Assembly (NCBI GenBank): GCA_019054805.1
Contig: JAHQIY010000003.1
Span: 8,184,001-8,248,000, forward strand
Direction of reading: 5' to 3'
Source: Brachionus manjavacas
Lineage: Eukaryota; Rotifera; Eurotatoria; Ploima; Brachionidae
Length of the DNA: 64,000 nucleotides
The first letter of the stretch is position 1. Every line of letters starts with the position of its first letter. The notes under the pieces were generated by a model. That model searched no databases. It was not told the DNA's origin and saw nothing but the letters and a program-made list of their open reading frames with translations. Of this stretch, positions 50,065 to 64,000 are shown one piece after another. A program made the translations under genes and the position numbers.

Positions 50065-50187
50065 CTAAATTAAAATTAATTCGCTGGATGCTTCATGCTC
50101 TTCTTCATTAGCCGAGGTATTGTTTATGTCTTCATTTTCCCACTTGCAGGTGCAAAATATAAAACGCAGCTTTTGAGGCTTTTTCTT
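50065..50187 (-). CDS. Possible terminal exon of an unrecognised minus-strand gene
   Basis: On the minus strand an acceptor AACTTGTGCAG is followed by 40 coding-like codons (KKKPQKLRFIFCTCKWENED, then an acidic NEEEHEASSE tail) and TAG. A second coding-like minus-strand piece (WVREKKENPSRKTIKKLRKV) lies upstream at about 50,350-50,445. Together they may be exons of one small gene, but I cannot connect them with confidence. Confidence 0.25.
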   Translation of the reverse strand, partial: KKKPQKLRFIFCTCKWENEDINNTSANEEEHEASSELILI

Positions 50188-50445
50188 CTGCACAAGTTTT
50201 TACTTCAAAACAAAAATTTTTATTGTATTGTATTTTAAATTCTATTTTATTTTTCCATAAAAAGGGCTAATTTCAATTTTCAAAAGGCCACTTATTAAAA
50301 TAATTACATTTTATTTAATAAGTGTGACAGATATTAAGTCAATATTTTTTATTTCTATCGTTTTGTGTTTCCATCAAAGGATTAACTTTTCGTAACTTCT
50401 TAATTGTTTTCCTTGATGGATTCTCTTTTTTTTCTCTGACCCAAC

Positions 50446-53145
50446 GAAATAAAAATATTGAGAAAATTTTGAGAAAAACAAACTTTAATTTTGACTTCCA
50501 AAATTATCGATCAGTAACCAAACCACGCAATAAATATGGAAAAGAATTTACTATTTAAATTAAAGAAAGAATTGAATTAATGCTAAACTTTTTTATGAGA
50601 ATTCAATTCTGAACTTCTTTCTAGTTATTTCATGAAAAATTAATGAACTATTTGTGTCTAGTCTTTAATTCACCCGACAAATTACTTTAAATTTGAATGT
50701 TTAAATTGTACTTTAACAAATTTTTTCGTAAAAAGACGAATTTTTAGTATAAAATTGTAAAAAAAATAGAAAAATAATATAAAAGAGTTTAAATTTAAAA
50801 CAATTTTTTTCTTTCGTAGTTAAAATAGCATCCAACATTTAAAAAATTTAATTCTTGAAAAAGAATAATTACCACACTTACATGATGTTATTCCTAAAGA
50901 ATTCACAAGTTAATTTTTTGTACTTTTAATACTACTAATTTTCTAAAAAGCATCTAAAAGGTTTTTTAATAGAAATCTTTTATTAAGTGTAATAAAAAAT
51001 ACCAAATAATCAATTCATTAGCATTCTTTAATATTTAATCTGTGAAAATTTAAACTTCAAAAAAATTGAAAATACAAAATCAAAAAGCTTTCAATTTATA
51101 AATCTTTAAAAAAAATTAAATTTTAAGAAAATGACTATTTTAAAACGTAAATTCTTTTTTCTTGTTTTTTTTACTTACGGATTTTGACACAATTGAGCGC
51201 AAATTTGCGAAAACTTGCGTAAAAGTATGAAATATAACTTCTGCAAAAATAATTAAAAAAAATATTAATTTAGCAAATTAAAAAATATTTAAAGCTATAT
51301 TGTCTACTACTTCGAAAAAAACTACCAAACTTGGCTCCAATTTAAAAGTGCCTATTATTGCATTCAGCTCACTTAATATAATTTGTTGCGACTGCTTATC
51401 GAATTGGTATAGGCTACTTTCTTTTTGATCGAGGATTAGATTTACTTCCAAATTCAAGATTCACTTTGCCTAAAATGGCATAAATGAGTATGTCTTTTCT
51501 AAAGGTTCAGCACCAAGTTGTGTTGTTAGACGTGGGCATTCATAAAATGTTAGGAAATTATTTATTTATTTCATAATTTAAAACTTGATTTGATCATTTG
51601 AGCATCAAAGATTGATCATAATCTTCAAGTTCAAATTCACAATGGACTTAATTTTACAGATTTAATGCAGTAATTTCATAATCGGTATATTGGTAGTACA
51701 GAGCGTATATCAGTTGCTACAAGTCACATAACATGCTTAGGTCTGTCAGAACTTAAGCTTTGGCATTTTTTTTGTATTTTGTATTGGTTTATTGTATCAA
51801 AATTCACAATGGCTTGAAAACATTATGCATCAAAGGCACAAATATTTCAGTAAAATTTTAAATCCTTGAATGATTACCAATGGAAACAGGTGAGCTAGAA
51901 GAAGAAAATTCATTCAGAGTTTTTTTAATTTGATCAAGAAGACTACATCATTGTGAAGTTTCGTTCATAAAGTTCAGTTCAAAATCTTAAATTCGTATAT
52001 ATTTTGAATGGAATGAAGTGATAAAATAAAAATTTAGCACATGATGTAACAAAAAATGCTACAGGACTTGCTCAAAAAAAAAACAAAAAAAAAATTCCAA
52101 TTAACCAATTGTTGATTTTCCAAAAAAAACTGAATGAATGTTAAGTTGGTTTTGAAATAAAAAAATTCGAAATTTAAAATTAAACACTTACAAAAATTCT
52201 AAAATATTGCAAATAAAACTTCTTTTTTTACAAAGACAAATAAATTGTCTTAAATTCGATTGATTTCAAAAGTCGATGATTAATTAAAAGAAAACTTTCA
52301 GAATTTATTTTCAAGGCTACTTGGTGTAACAACTTTTGTTACACATTGTTACATATTTTACAGGAGCAAATTTTTTTCATTCATCGAAAAATTTGAATTA
52401 AGAACTTTTTTCTTGAACTTTTTGAACTTTTTGAACAAAACTTCACAATGCTGAAGACTACTCATTGAATTAAAAACCTGAAATTACTGTGGAATTATTT
52501 TGATTTTATTTCCTAAATGTCTCAAGAGTGAATTTTTGCTGAGCCATTTTCACAAAGAACGCATTAGATGCAAAGCAGCTATTAAACATCTAGACTTTAT
52601 CAGCAGTGTTTGATGCTTTAGAATAATTCAAAAATAACTCTTCTAGAAAGCTGTCAAAATCATCATCTCTAGTTAGTAGTAGAATGCTAAATGATTAGTT
52701 AAATTTTTTTGCTGATTTTAAATTTTATAAAAAAACCAAAATTTTCAATAGTGATTAAATTTATTGATAAAAAAAAGAAACGACAAAAAGGTTCGAAGAA
52801 AGTCCTCCGGCCTTTGAGTGTTAAACATCTACTTTGTAATTTTTAAAATAATGGTGAAATTTTCAAAAAATTCTAAAAATAAACCAGTGTTTGAAGCCAT
52901 CTATCGAGTAGCGTTTAAAGTGCTCCGAATGTCAACATTTTTAATTTAAACTAGCTAATTTTTATTAAATATAATTCCAAAAAGTGTTTAAAAAACTAAA
53001 ATTAAAATTCGAGGGCTGTTTGCGTAATAACTTGTTTTTTGTTAGGATTCGAAAAAGAACGTCATAACTTTTTTTAATTCAAGCCTAAAGAATAGTAACT
53101 TTACTTAATAAGAGTGGCAATAAAAAAGCCGATCCTATTATTCGA
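50446..53145. other. AT-rich intergenic DNA upstream of FoxJ2/3
   Basis: No credible gene. G+C-richer stretches at 51,300-51,540 and 52,600-52,680 have no long ORF. A short palindrome TGTAACAACTTTTGTTACA lies at about 52,325. Confidence 0.35.
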
Positions 53146-53159
53146 GTTGTCATGACAAC
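53146..53159. promoter_or_regulatory. X-box (RFX-binding palindrome) upstream of FoxJ2/3
   Basis: GTTGTCATGACAAC is a perfect 14-bp palindrome fitting the RFX X-box consensus (RYYNYY, two spacers, RRNRAC). It lies 289 bp upstream of the FoxJ2/3 start codon. RFX factors control ciliary and some Fox genes in animals. Confidence 0.5.
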
Positions 53160-53447
53160 GACCAAGTTGAAGGCGATGTGAATATGTCCCACACCTGAAT
53201 TTTTTATCATAAAATGCTAATGATCCACTACCTCATTTATATCGAATAATTATGGTAATTATTGCACTCACCGGTGTCACTGTTGCTTCGTTTTTTTGCG
53301 ACACTAAAAACTTTTTTTATTAAACTTTAATTTTAAAATTTTATGTTCATGTCTCGGAATAAATTAAGAGACATGTTTTTTCAAGAAAAATTATTGATTT
53401 ATTTATTTATAACATGCTATGTAAAAATAAAATTTTAAAAATTAAAG

Positions 53448-57404
<3,957 letters not shown>

Positions 57405-57560
57405 TAATATTTAAAATTTGTAAACTAGTTTATTTTTTTATTTATGTCAATTAATTTCTTTTGCTTTATGTTGTTTTTTATTATCTAGTTTTTAGAAAAA
57501 ATATATTAAAAAACTTGAATTTTTTCCTTAACAAACATGAATAGAATGGAATAAACATTT

Positions 57561-57770
57561 TTGTTCAAAGTTTTTGGTTATTTTTTCAGCAAACTCTTAA
57601 AAAGTTTTAATAAGAGGAGTGTGATCGAAAAAAGATTGGATAAATTGAACGGAACAGAAGTCATGGGAAGGGATAAGGTGTCATCGATGGTTCTAAAGAG
57701 TTGTTCTGATGAATGGAAAAGAGCAGTTCAAATTATTGAGTCTAAAATAATTATGAGCCCGTTTCAGTAA
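57561..57770 (+). mobile_element. Possible non-LTR reverse transcriptase fragment
   Basis: The frame reads RLDKLNGTEVMGRDKVSSMV then LKSCSDEWKRAVQII. The pattern G-x-D-x-V-x-x-x-VLK-x-CSDE resembles the conserved RT block G-PDGIP-x-x-VLK-x-CADEL. Only about 40 residues fit, so the call is tentative. Confidence 0.35.
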
Positions 57771-58655
57771 TAGAATGAGCCCATTTAAATCATTCCTTAA
57801 ATTATTTACCAAAAATCATATGATGAGAGAACAGTGCTTAGTACAAGGGCATAGTGGATGGGCTTAGTAATTAATTATAACAAGGTTTTACCTGTTACTC
57901 CGCTGCCAGAATAATAGAAACAAAAGAAAAAGAAATTAGTATAGATTATTTAATTGATTGTTTTATTTTATTTGTTATATTGAAAAATTTTTATTAAAAA
58001 TTGATTTAAAATTTTTTTTTCTTAAGTGTTGATTTAATGAATATTTCTATGAAAGTTAGAATCAAACTTTTTTTTCTATTTGATTTTTTTTTGTTCATTA
58101 ATTCGTTAACTCGGCTCGGAAATTTCTTTTTCAGTCTTTGTCTGATTTTTCAAAAAACATGCAATCTCTGTTGATCAGTTATTTTATTTTTACCCATTTT
58201 TTCTCTATTTTGTCAGATTTTTAGGTAGTCTTACTTTAAAAAAGCTATTATTTGAAAAAAATTCATAGTTAACGATTTTTTTGATTGCAAAACAACAATA
58301 TTTTTATTTTTTTACAACTTGATTCTAACTTTATGCGACAAACTGTTCAAACAACATTTCTTGTAAGAAAAACTTTTTTTTAATTTAAGTTTATTTTTAA
58401 GTTGTATATATATTATGTAATCTAAAATGTATTAAGACAACTATAAAAGCACTATATTCAAATATTAAAGTTAGTTATCGTTAGCATATGCATGAAAATT
58501 TTACTTTTTTTCACACATTTGAGTTTTAAATATTAAGATTTAGTGATTTGTTGGAATGTCAGAATTTAGTAATAAAATGTTTGCTGAAGCGAAATTCAAT
58601 CGATGTATTAGAATTAGTAGTAATTTAATACTGCAGCATGAATAACGCGAGTTAA
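57771..58655. other. AT-rich DNA among transposon remnants
   Basis: No gene or clear repeat recognised. Confidence 0.35.
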
Positions 58656-58659
58656 TCAC

Positions 58660-59700
58660 AGAGAGCATGTCAACCGAGATTGACGTTCTGTGGCAGTTGT
58701 CCAGTGCTTGTCAAATTTCTTCTCGGATTTTAGTTAAGAGGCGTTCATCACTTTATCTGATAATGAGTTCCAGCTGTTTGCTATTTTAGATTGCTATAAA
58801 ATTCATTCCTTTGGTTGCAGCATCTCACTATTTCGACAACCTATTTTCTGTTACAAAAAAAAAATAAAAATTTTAAGTTAATATTGCATTTTAAGTTAAA
58901 ACTCGTTAGTGAAATAGAATGAGTTTAATTTTTATTTGGGATTTGAAAATATTGAAAATTCTTTTTTAACTTTCTTGTTATCAGGTTTTGTAAACTATTG
59001 GTTCACCCAATTTTTTTGTTCAAAATAGAATTTGGTGAACAAATTTTAAATTATGTGAACAACTTGAATAAAACTATTTTATAAATGAATGCCTAATTCT
59101 CGAAACTGATATAAAAATTAATTAATAATTTTTGTTTTTTTTTTTTTGAAGGAGCTTTAGAAATAGCATTTGCTCTGATCTGATTGACTTGGTATTACTC
59201 TTTCCATAATCCCAAATACAAAGAAGACAAAAAAAACGGAAAAAATCAGACAAAACGCGGAAAATTTGCGGAAAGACTATTTTTCAACCCACATTTAAAG
59301 TTTTCTGAATTAATGAGTAATAATATTTGGCAATTAATTAAAAACAAAGTAAAGCTTTTATAATTTTTGAAAAAAACAAAAAAATTTTACAATTTGAATT
59401 TTTGAGAAAAATAAAATAAAATATTAAGCCAATTTTACATTTGAAATAATTTGAATTTAAATGAATTTATATTCAACTGAGCACCAAAAGCTCAACTTTG
59501 CTTACGTACAAGAAATTTTGTCCAAATTTAATCATAATTAAACACCATATGTCGATTTTATAAAAGACCCATGAGTAGGTAATGTGTAGCGACAAGTTGG
59601 ATATGACACCCAACTTTCGGCTTACCCATTGTGACTGTGGTGTCATCAGCAAATAAACAAACTTTCATTTGCTACACTTTGATTTTATATTCATCAACTA
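58660..59700 (-). mobile_element. Degenerate non-LTR retrotransposon (RT catalytic box to C terminus)
   Basis: On the minus strand near 59,655 the frame reads LFADDTTVTMGKPKVGC, the FADD catalytic box of reverse transcriptase. About 0.9 kb further on, near 58,790-58,700, KIANSWNSLSDKVMNAS then LKSEKKFDKHW matches the C-terminal R-x-x-NSWNSLP-x-x-V-x-x-A-x-S-x-x-x-FK-x-x-LDK-W pattern. The order, strand and distance fit one CR1/Jockey-like element with stops. A repeat copy at 59,143-59,222 interrupts it. Confidence 0.6.
59143..59222. repeat. Partial copy of the fold-back element's loop sequence
   Basis: GAAGGAGCTTTAGAAATAGC, CTCTGATC, TTGAC-TGGTAT and CAAATAC match 37,845-37,925 in order. Confidence 0.65.
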
Positions 59701-59984
59701 TAAGTTACAAAGAAATGCTTAGAAGAGAGAACTAAGCTAATCGCTTGTTTACTTGTTTTGTTTTCTAAGCTTAAAGATCTTTCTTTCTTTTACCACTTTC
59801 TATTTTAAACTTTACTTAGCCACGGTCTAGAACGACCGTTTTCCAAAGATTTATTTATTTAGATAAAATAAAGAAGAAACCAAAAAAATACTTTGTCCTT
59901 TTCACTTATAACAAACTTAATACCAGGTATTAAGGCTATAGATTTAATATGTTGTAAGGTTTAAATTTAATTCTGAAGCATAAT

Positions 59985-62589
59985 TTTTCAGGTAATGTTG
60001 TGATTTTTTGGACCGATGATCCCCAAAAAAAACGTGACTGGGTTGTTGATGGTTTGAAATGGTGTAACCAGAGAGCAAATAAACCTTTTCCTGCCAACGA
60101 TCCGGTTCTTTTCAAGAGTTATTACCATTTGATTAACAAAGATAGATTAGTATCAAAAGAGTTAACAAAAGAATCGTTTTACCTGAAAGGACAAGATCTA
60201 CCAGTGTTAATTCATTAAATGGGTAAATAGGACTCTGATGTTGAAATTGAATCTGGTCCACATGGAAATATTAAACAAAAAGAAAGTTCTCAAAACTACA
60301 TGCGTACGTTGCCTTCTGTTTTAAGAACAAGTATCTCAAAAAGCTCCATTTACAGTCTACAAGTTAACTTCTAAAAAGAAAGGACACCGGGACCTAAAGC
60401 AGTACCAAAATTTACGTTATGTAAGGAATTTTGATATTGAACAAAATAAAAATAAAAAATATTTTAAACAATTTATAATTTATTTAGGCCGTTAATCGAC
60501 TAAAACGATTCACGTATGATGAAATCGCCAACATACATTTAATGCATGTGTCCTTGGGTTTTCCTAATTAAATTTTGACCGCCCCTGATGTAAGAATTAT
60601 TGGAATGGACGATGAACTTATACGTGATCTAACAAAGACACCAGACATATTTGATTCGGATAATCGTGTTTGTTTCCAGTTCGATATGACCTTCAATTTA
60701 ACGGGATTTTATGTATCGATTCTGTTATTTATACACCCTATTCTTGTTCTCCACAACACTGAAAAGTCACCACCTATTCCAGTTGCGTATTTTTTCCACG
60801 GAAAAAAACATGAAAAGCTCATTGCGAATTTTGTCGATTTATGAAAGACGTTCTACCAGAACTCGAAGAGAAAGCATTCATGGTAACGTATTGTGAATTA
60901 GCATTTAGGAATGCGATGACCCGATATTTTCCTAAATTACCTTTACTTCGTTGTTGGAAACATTTTAAGTCAACCAAACGTTGGATAAATGGCAGCAAAC
61001 ATTTCACCAACGATGACGTAGGCTTTTATTGTGAGTCGATACGTGAATTGTTATTACAGCCGACAAAACAACTATTCTAACAACAACTTAATAACAAAAT
61101 AAACGGCTACGTGAATAATTTGGGTCGTCAAGTTGATTCTTGGAAAAAAGAATTTTACGAATACTTTTCTAATTACATTTCGCCTGAGATTGAAAACCTC
61201 GCTACTTGGAGCGCTAGATCAATTGCTACACGTCTATTTAACCAATTTACTGGTATTTCGACAAACAAGTCCGAGGGCTTAAACAATTTATTAAAGCTGA
61301 TTTACAACCAAACTTAGTTGCAACTTGACATTATCACATTAAGTCTACAACAATTATCCATTTATTATTCTAATGAAATAAAATATGGTTTTGGTAATCG
61401 AGGGGTGTATAGACTAATGTTCCTTTTTTATTTTTGTAATTTTATTTTTAGATAATAATTTTTCATTTTTTAAAAAAACACAAAAACACAAAAAAAAAAA
61501 AAAAAATTTTATCTTTATTTTCTTTTACTTCTCCTTAAAGGAGGTTAATTCAATTCAATAAATAAATATAGATTAAGACTAGAGTACAAAGAAATGTGTC
61601 TTGTCGACACTAGTTACATAAGTACTCATGACATAATGGAACCAACTCAAATTATAAAATCATTGATTGTCAATAAAGATGAGCTGCTTAGAACTGCAGG
61701 CGTGAAGTTTACAACTGTCAGTGATATTTCGAAAGCTAGTGATACAAACAGCGATGATGATACTGAAACTGACAGTCAAGTTGAAACAAATGGCCCTAAT
61801 AGTGAAGTTGAAAGTCAGATCGAGATAATAAGTGAAGTTAATTTTATATCTAATAGTAATTCGTCTGTGTTAAAAACAAATTCACTTACGTTAAAGAACA
61901 CTGAAACTCTGGAAGGGACAGAAGATGATGTATCCCAAGATGAGCTTATGACCAAGCCTTATGAGTTAAAAAGTAATTATAATACAAAAATTGGTCGAGC
62001 ATTATGGATGGTAAATCATGATAAAGTTAAGCTAGACGCGCGACTTAGGTTGTATCTTGGTGAAGATGAACAGAAAAACTTGTTTAAAGTAAAATTACTA
62101 CCAAAACATTCTTGTATTTGTGTTGAGAAAGGCAATTGTGCTCATATATTAGCTGTTCAACATTTGAATGGAATAGATATTAGTAACCAATACAAGCTTC
62201 CTAATATAGCTAAGATTACAAAAGCCAATAACTCAGGATCAACTGGTCGTAAAAGAAGAGGACATTATGTTAATTCTATTGAAACAAATATACTAGCTGG
62301 TGACAACGTTGATGACAATGCTGTTGCAGAAGCCACGGGTAATCTTCGAATGAGATCTTTTTTAAAACAAATAAAAATGGAAAAAACTAATTTGGACAAG
62401 GTTTTCTCGAAAGATTTGAAGATTAAACCTTCCATGTTGACAACAGGCCAATCTAAATTGAGTGATGTATTTTTGACTCAAATAAATCTTGATAAGGTTT
62501 ATTTTACAAAAACCGCTTGGTCTATGGTACAGAAGCTAATTAAAAGTAAAATATTTCATTGTACGTGCTCAATAACTAAATGGGTTTAG
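59985..62589 (+). pseudogene. Mutator-like (MULE) transposase with SWIM zinc finger, broken
   Basis: Consecutive plus-strand pieces make one decayed MULE transposase. An acceptor-like TTTTTCAG at 59,985-59,992 precedes VIFWTDDPQKKRDWVVDGL. Around 60,640-60,840 FDMTFNLTGFYVS and IPVAYFFHGKKHEK form the MULE core with its first Asp. After a frameshift at about 60,840, AFMVTYCELAFRNAM stands where active enzymes have VTDGE, so the second catalytic Asp is Tyr. LLRCWKHF follows. The open frame 61,594-62,589 (331 codons) carries the SWIM finger CIC-x5-CAH (C174, C176, C182, H184). Stops at 60,216, 60,570, 61,078 and 61,315 and a putative intron near 60,421-60,487 complete the picture. No terminal inverted repeats were identified. 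Confidence 0.8.
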
Positions 62590-62924
62590 AAATTAGAAAT
62601 CTATTTATTTTTTTATTTGAATATAATTATCCTCCTTTGGGATAAGTAAAAATAAAATTTAGAAGAAGAGAAAAAAAAATGTAAAAATATTACAATTGTA
62701 AGAAAATGACGAGGAAACTCTTCATAAAAATGGTTATTCAAAAGTTGAATATCTTTTCAAGAGAGTTGTTTGACTTTGATGGACAGATAGATACACTTTG
62801 TTTGATGTAGTAATAACTTAGTGATTAGTTGAAATGTCAGAATCTAGAAATAACAAGTTTGCAAATTTATACATGAGTTGATAGCATATTGGGTCCAGGA
62901 AAAGATGCTTGAATATGTGAAAAA
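62590..62924. other. AT-rich DNA between transposon remnants
   Basis: Nothing recognised. Confidence 0.35.
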
Positions 62925-63600
62925 ATCGATACAGTCGAATCTCTGTGGTACTAACAAAATTTTCCATATAACAAACAAGAACCCTGAAACCGATTTTTTA
63001 TAAAGGAAAATTATTGCCAATTTTCTTTGATATAACGAACTAATTAAAAATGACATACCTTTATTAAAACCTTGAAAATAAATAATAGTATAGATCATTG
63101 GAAATTACTACTTATTGTTTATCTAAAAATTCTAATTGATAAAAACTTTTTTTGAAGGTAATTTGGTTCTGGAGAGTTGATTAACATAATTTCGCATTAT
63201 CAAAGTGTCATAAAAATCTCAATATGAAGAATGAAAAGGAAGTCTTCCAAAGAAAAAATGCATCTCTCTTGAAGTCAAGATAGAAATTATAAAAAAACAT
63301 TCTGAACAAAAATAACTACTTCAAAGCCAAAGAAAACAAAGAAAACAACGTTAAGGCTTCAACTGTTTCAAACTTTATTGGGTTTGAAAGCAAAAATTAT
63401 AACATTATGTAATTAACATAGCCGACCAAAAGCGCATAAAATTTTCGCATTAAAGTTATAAAGATGCTGATCAAGTGGTCTGGTATTGGTTTGATAAAGC
63501 TCATAAATACAATATTATCACAACTAACGGTATTTAAATTCAACTAAAAGCTTTGAAATTTGCAACAATGATAATTCATAGCCACTTCAAGGTAAGTAAA
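62925..63600 (+). mobile_element. pogo/Tigger-like DNA transposon remnant
   Basis: ACAGTCGAATCTCTGTGGTA at 62,931 and GATATAACGAAC at about 63,031 resemble pogo/Tigger ends (CAGTC ... ATATAACGAA). From about 63,235 the frame reads KKKCISLEVKIEIIKKHSEQ, the first helix-turn-helix of CENP-B/pogo DNA-binding domains, and from 63,463 DADQVVWYWFDKAHKYNIIT, then LKALKFA, the second half of that domain. Stops occur inside, the catalytic domain is absent, and no right end was found. Confidence 0.5.
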
Positions 63601-63714
63601 AAAATTAATTTTTTTTGTCACATTTTAATTTAATTTTTTTAATCAATAAAATTTAGTTAATATATTTTTTCATTTCTATTGTTTTATATGGGAAACGACT
63701 TTTAGATAATTTTA

Positions 63715-64000
63715 CAGTACTGCTATGATTTTCTGTTTTTACGTAATTTTAGGTGAAATAAAACTACGTAATTACCAAAGTAATAAAAAGTAAATTAACC
63801 GAATGTTTGTAAAAAGTAAAAATTGCATAAAATACTTTTTTTCACGTAATTTTACGTGAAATTATATTTTAAAAGGTAAAAAAAGGTAAATTTTGTAAAA
63901 ATTTGAAAAAAGAAAATTTTAAACATTAAACAAATCTCAAAATTAAAAAATGCTCAACACATCCAAATACAGTATGTATAGAAATTTAACTTTTTTTTAT
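63715..64000 (+). mobile_element. Left end of another Tc1-family element, cut by the window edge
   Basis: After TA at 63,713-63,714 the sequence CAGTACTGCTATGATTTTCTG matches the ends of the element at 28,505-30,100 and continues into the same TTTTACGTAATTTTA / TTTTTTCACGTAATTTTACG repeats. The rest lies outside the window. Confidence 0.7.

Noticed and set aside
62844-63098. Minus-strand 84-codon ORF
   Set aside because: Lies across the pogo-like end sequence; hydrophobic composition reflects AT richness, not a membrane protein gene.

Overview
The window is very AT-rich eukaryotic DNA (G+C roughly a quarter by eye). It has animal genes, mostly tiny introns (46-77 bp, GT-AG) beside a few long ones, and many decayed transposable elements. 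It carries cytoplasmic actin, a heterotrimeric G protein beta subunit, an SLC6 transporter with a monoamine-type Asp, a FoxJ2/3 forkhead factor and a LIN-29/rotund-like zinc finger, so it is metazoan. Base composition, intron size and the transposon mix suggest a small invertebrate with a compact AT-rich genome, such as a monogonont rotifer. The species is a guess; the phylum cannot be proved from this window.

Layout. 2.3-3.4 kb: intronless cytoplasmic actin (minus), broken by one missing base, with three CArG boxes upstream. 6-6.5 kb: a small hypothetical ORF. 7.06-12.9 kb: a large inverted duplication of a secreted PAN/Apple plus double-psi-barrel-like protein. One copy is complete (minus, 3 exons, signal peptide) and one is 5'-truncated (plus). 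Between the arms lies an array of 18-residue basic repeats interrupted by a DIRS-like reverse transcriptase fragment. 14.1-15.2 kb: C2H2 zinc-finger factor. 15.2-25.2 kb: a long gene-poor stretch with a tRNA-derived SINE and two non-LTR retrotransposon remnants. 25.2-26.3 kb: G protein beta, strikingly GC-rich in its coding part. 28.5-30.1 kb: a Tc1/mariner element with TA target duplication, DD34E-type transposase pieces and an unexpected small spliced ORF on the opposite strand. 31.3 kb: tRNA-Asp(GTC). 32.2-35.1 kb: SLC6 transporter, two exons.

36.9-39.3 kb: a degenerate non-LTR retrotransposon split by a 1.09-kb fold-back element (37,339-38,427) with near-identical arms of about 450 bp. 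40-46 kb: AT-rich DNA with an inverted repeat and no convincing gene. 46.4-49 kb: two unrecognised genes, one a basic protein with a Cys cluster and the other a three-exon single-pass membrane protein. 53.4-57.4 kb: FoxJ2/3 in seven exons, with a perfect RFX-type X-box palindrome 289 bp upstream and a retroelement fragment in its long intron. 57.5-64 kb: a transposon graveyard with non-LTR RT, a Mutator-like (MULE) transposase/SWIM pseudogene, a pogo/Tigger-like remnant and the start of another Tc1-family end.

The genes do not form an operon or pathway. They are independent animal genes separated by transposon debris. Shared themes are expression-linked GC richness (actin, G beta), recognisable promoter motifs (CArG, X-box) and repeated homopolymer-length problems (actin, ORF at 5,971) that may be sequencing errors. 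I see no CRISPR array and no rRNA. The best candidates for something undescribed are the secreted PAN/double-psi-barrel family with its inverted duplication, the 18-residue repeat array, and the antisense spliced ORF inside the Tc1 element.
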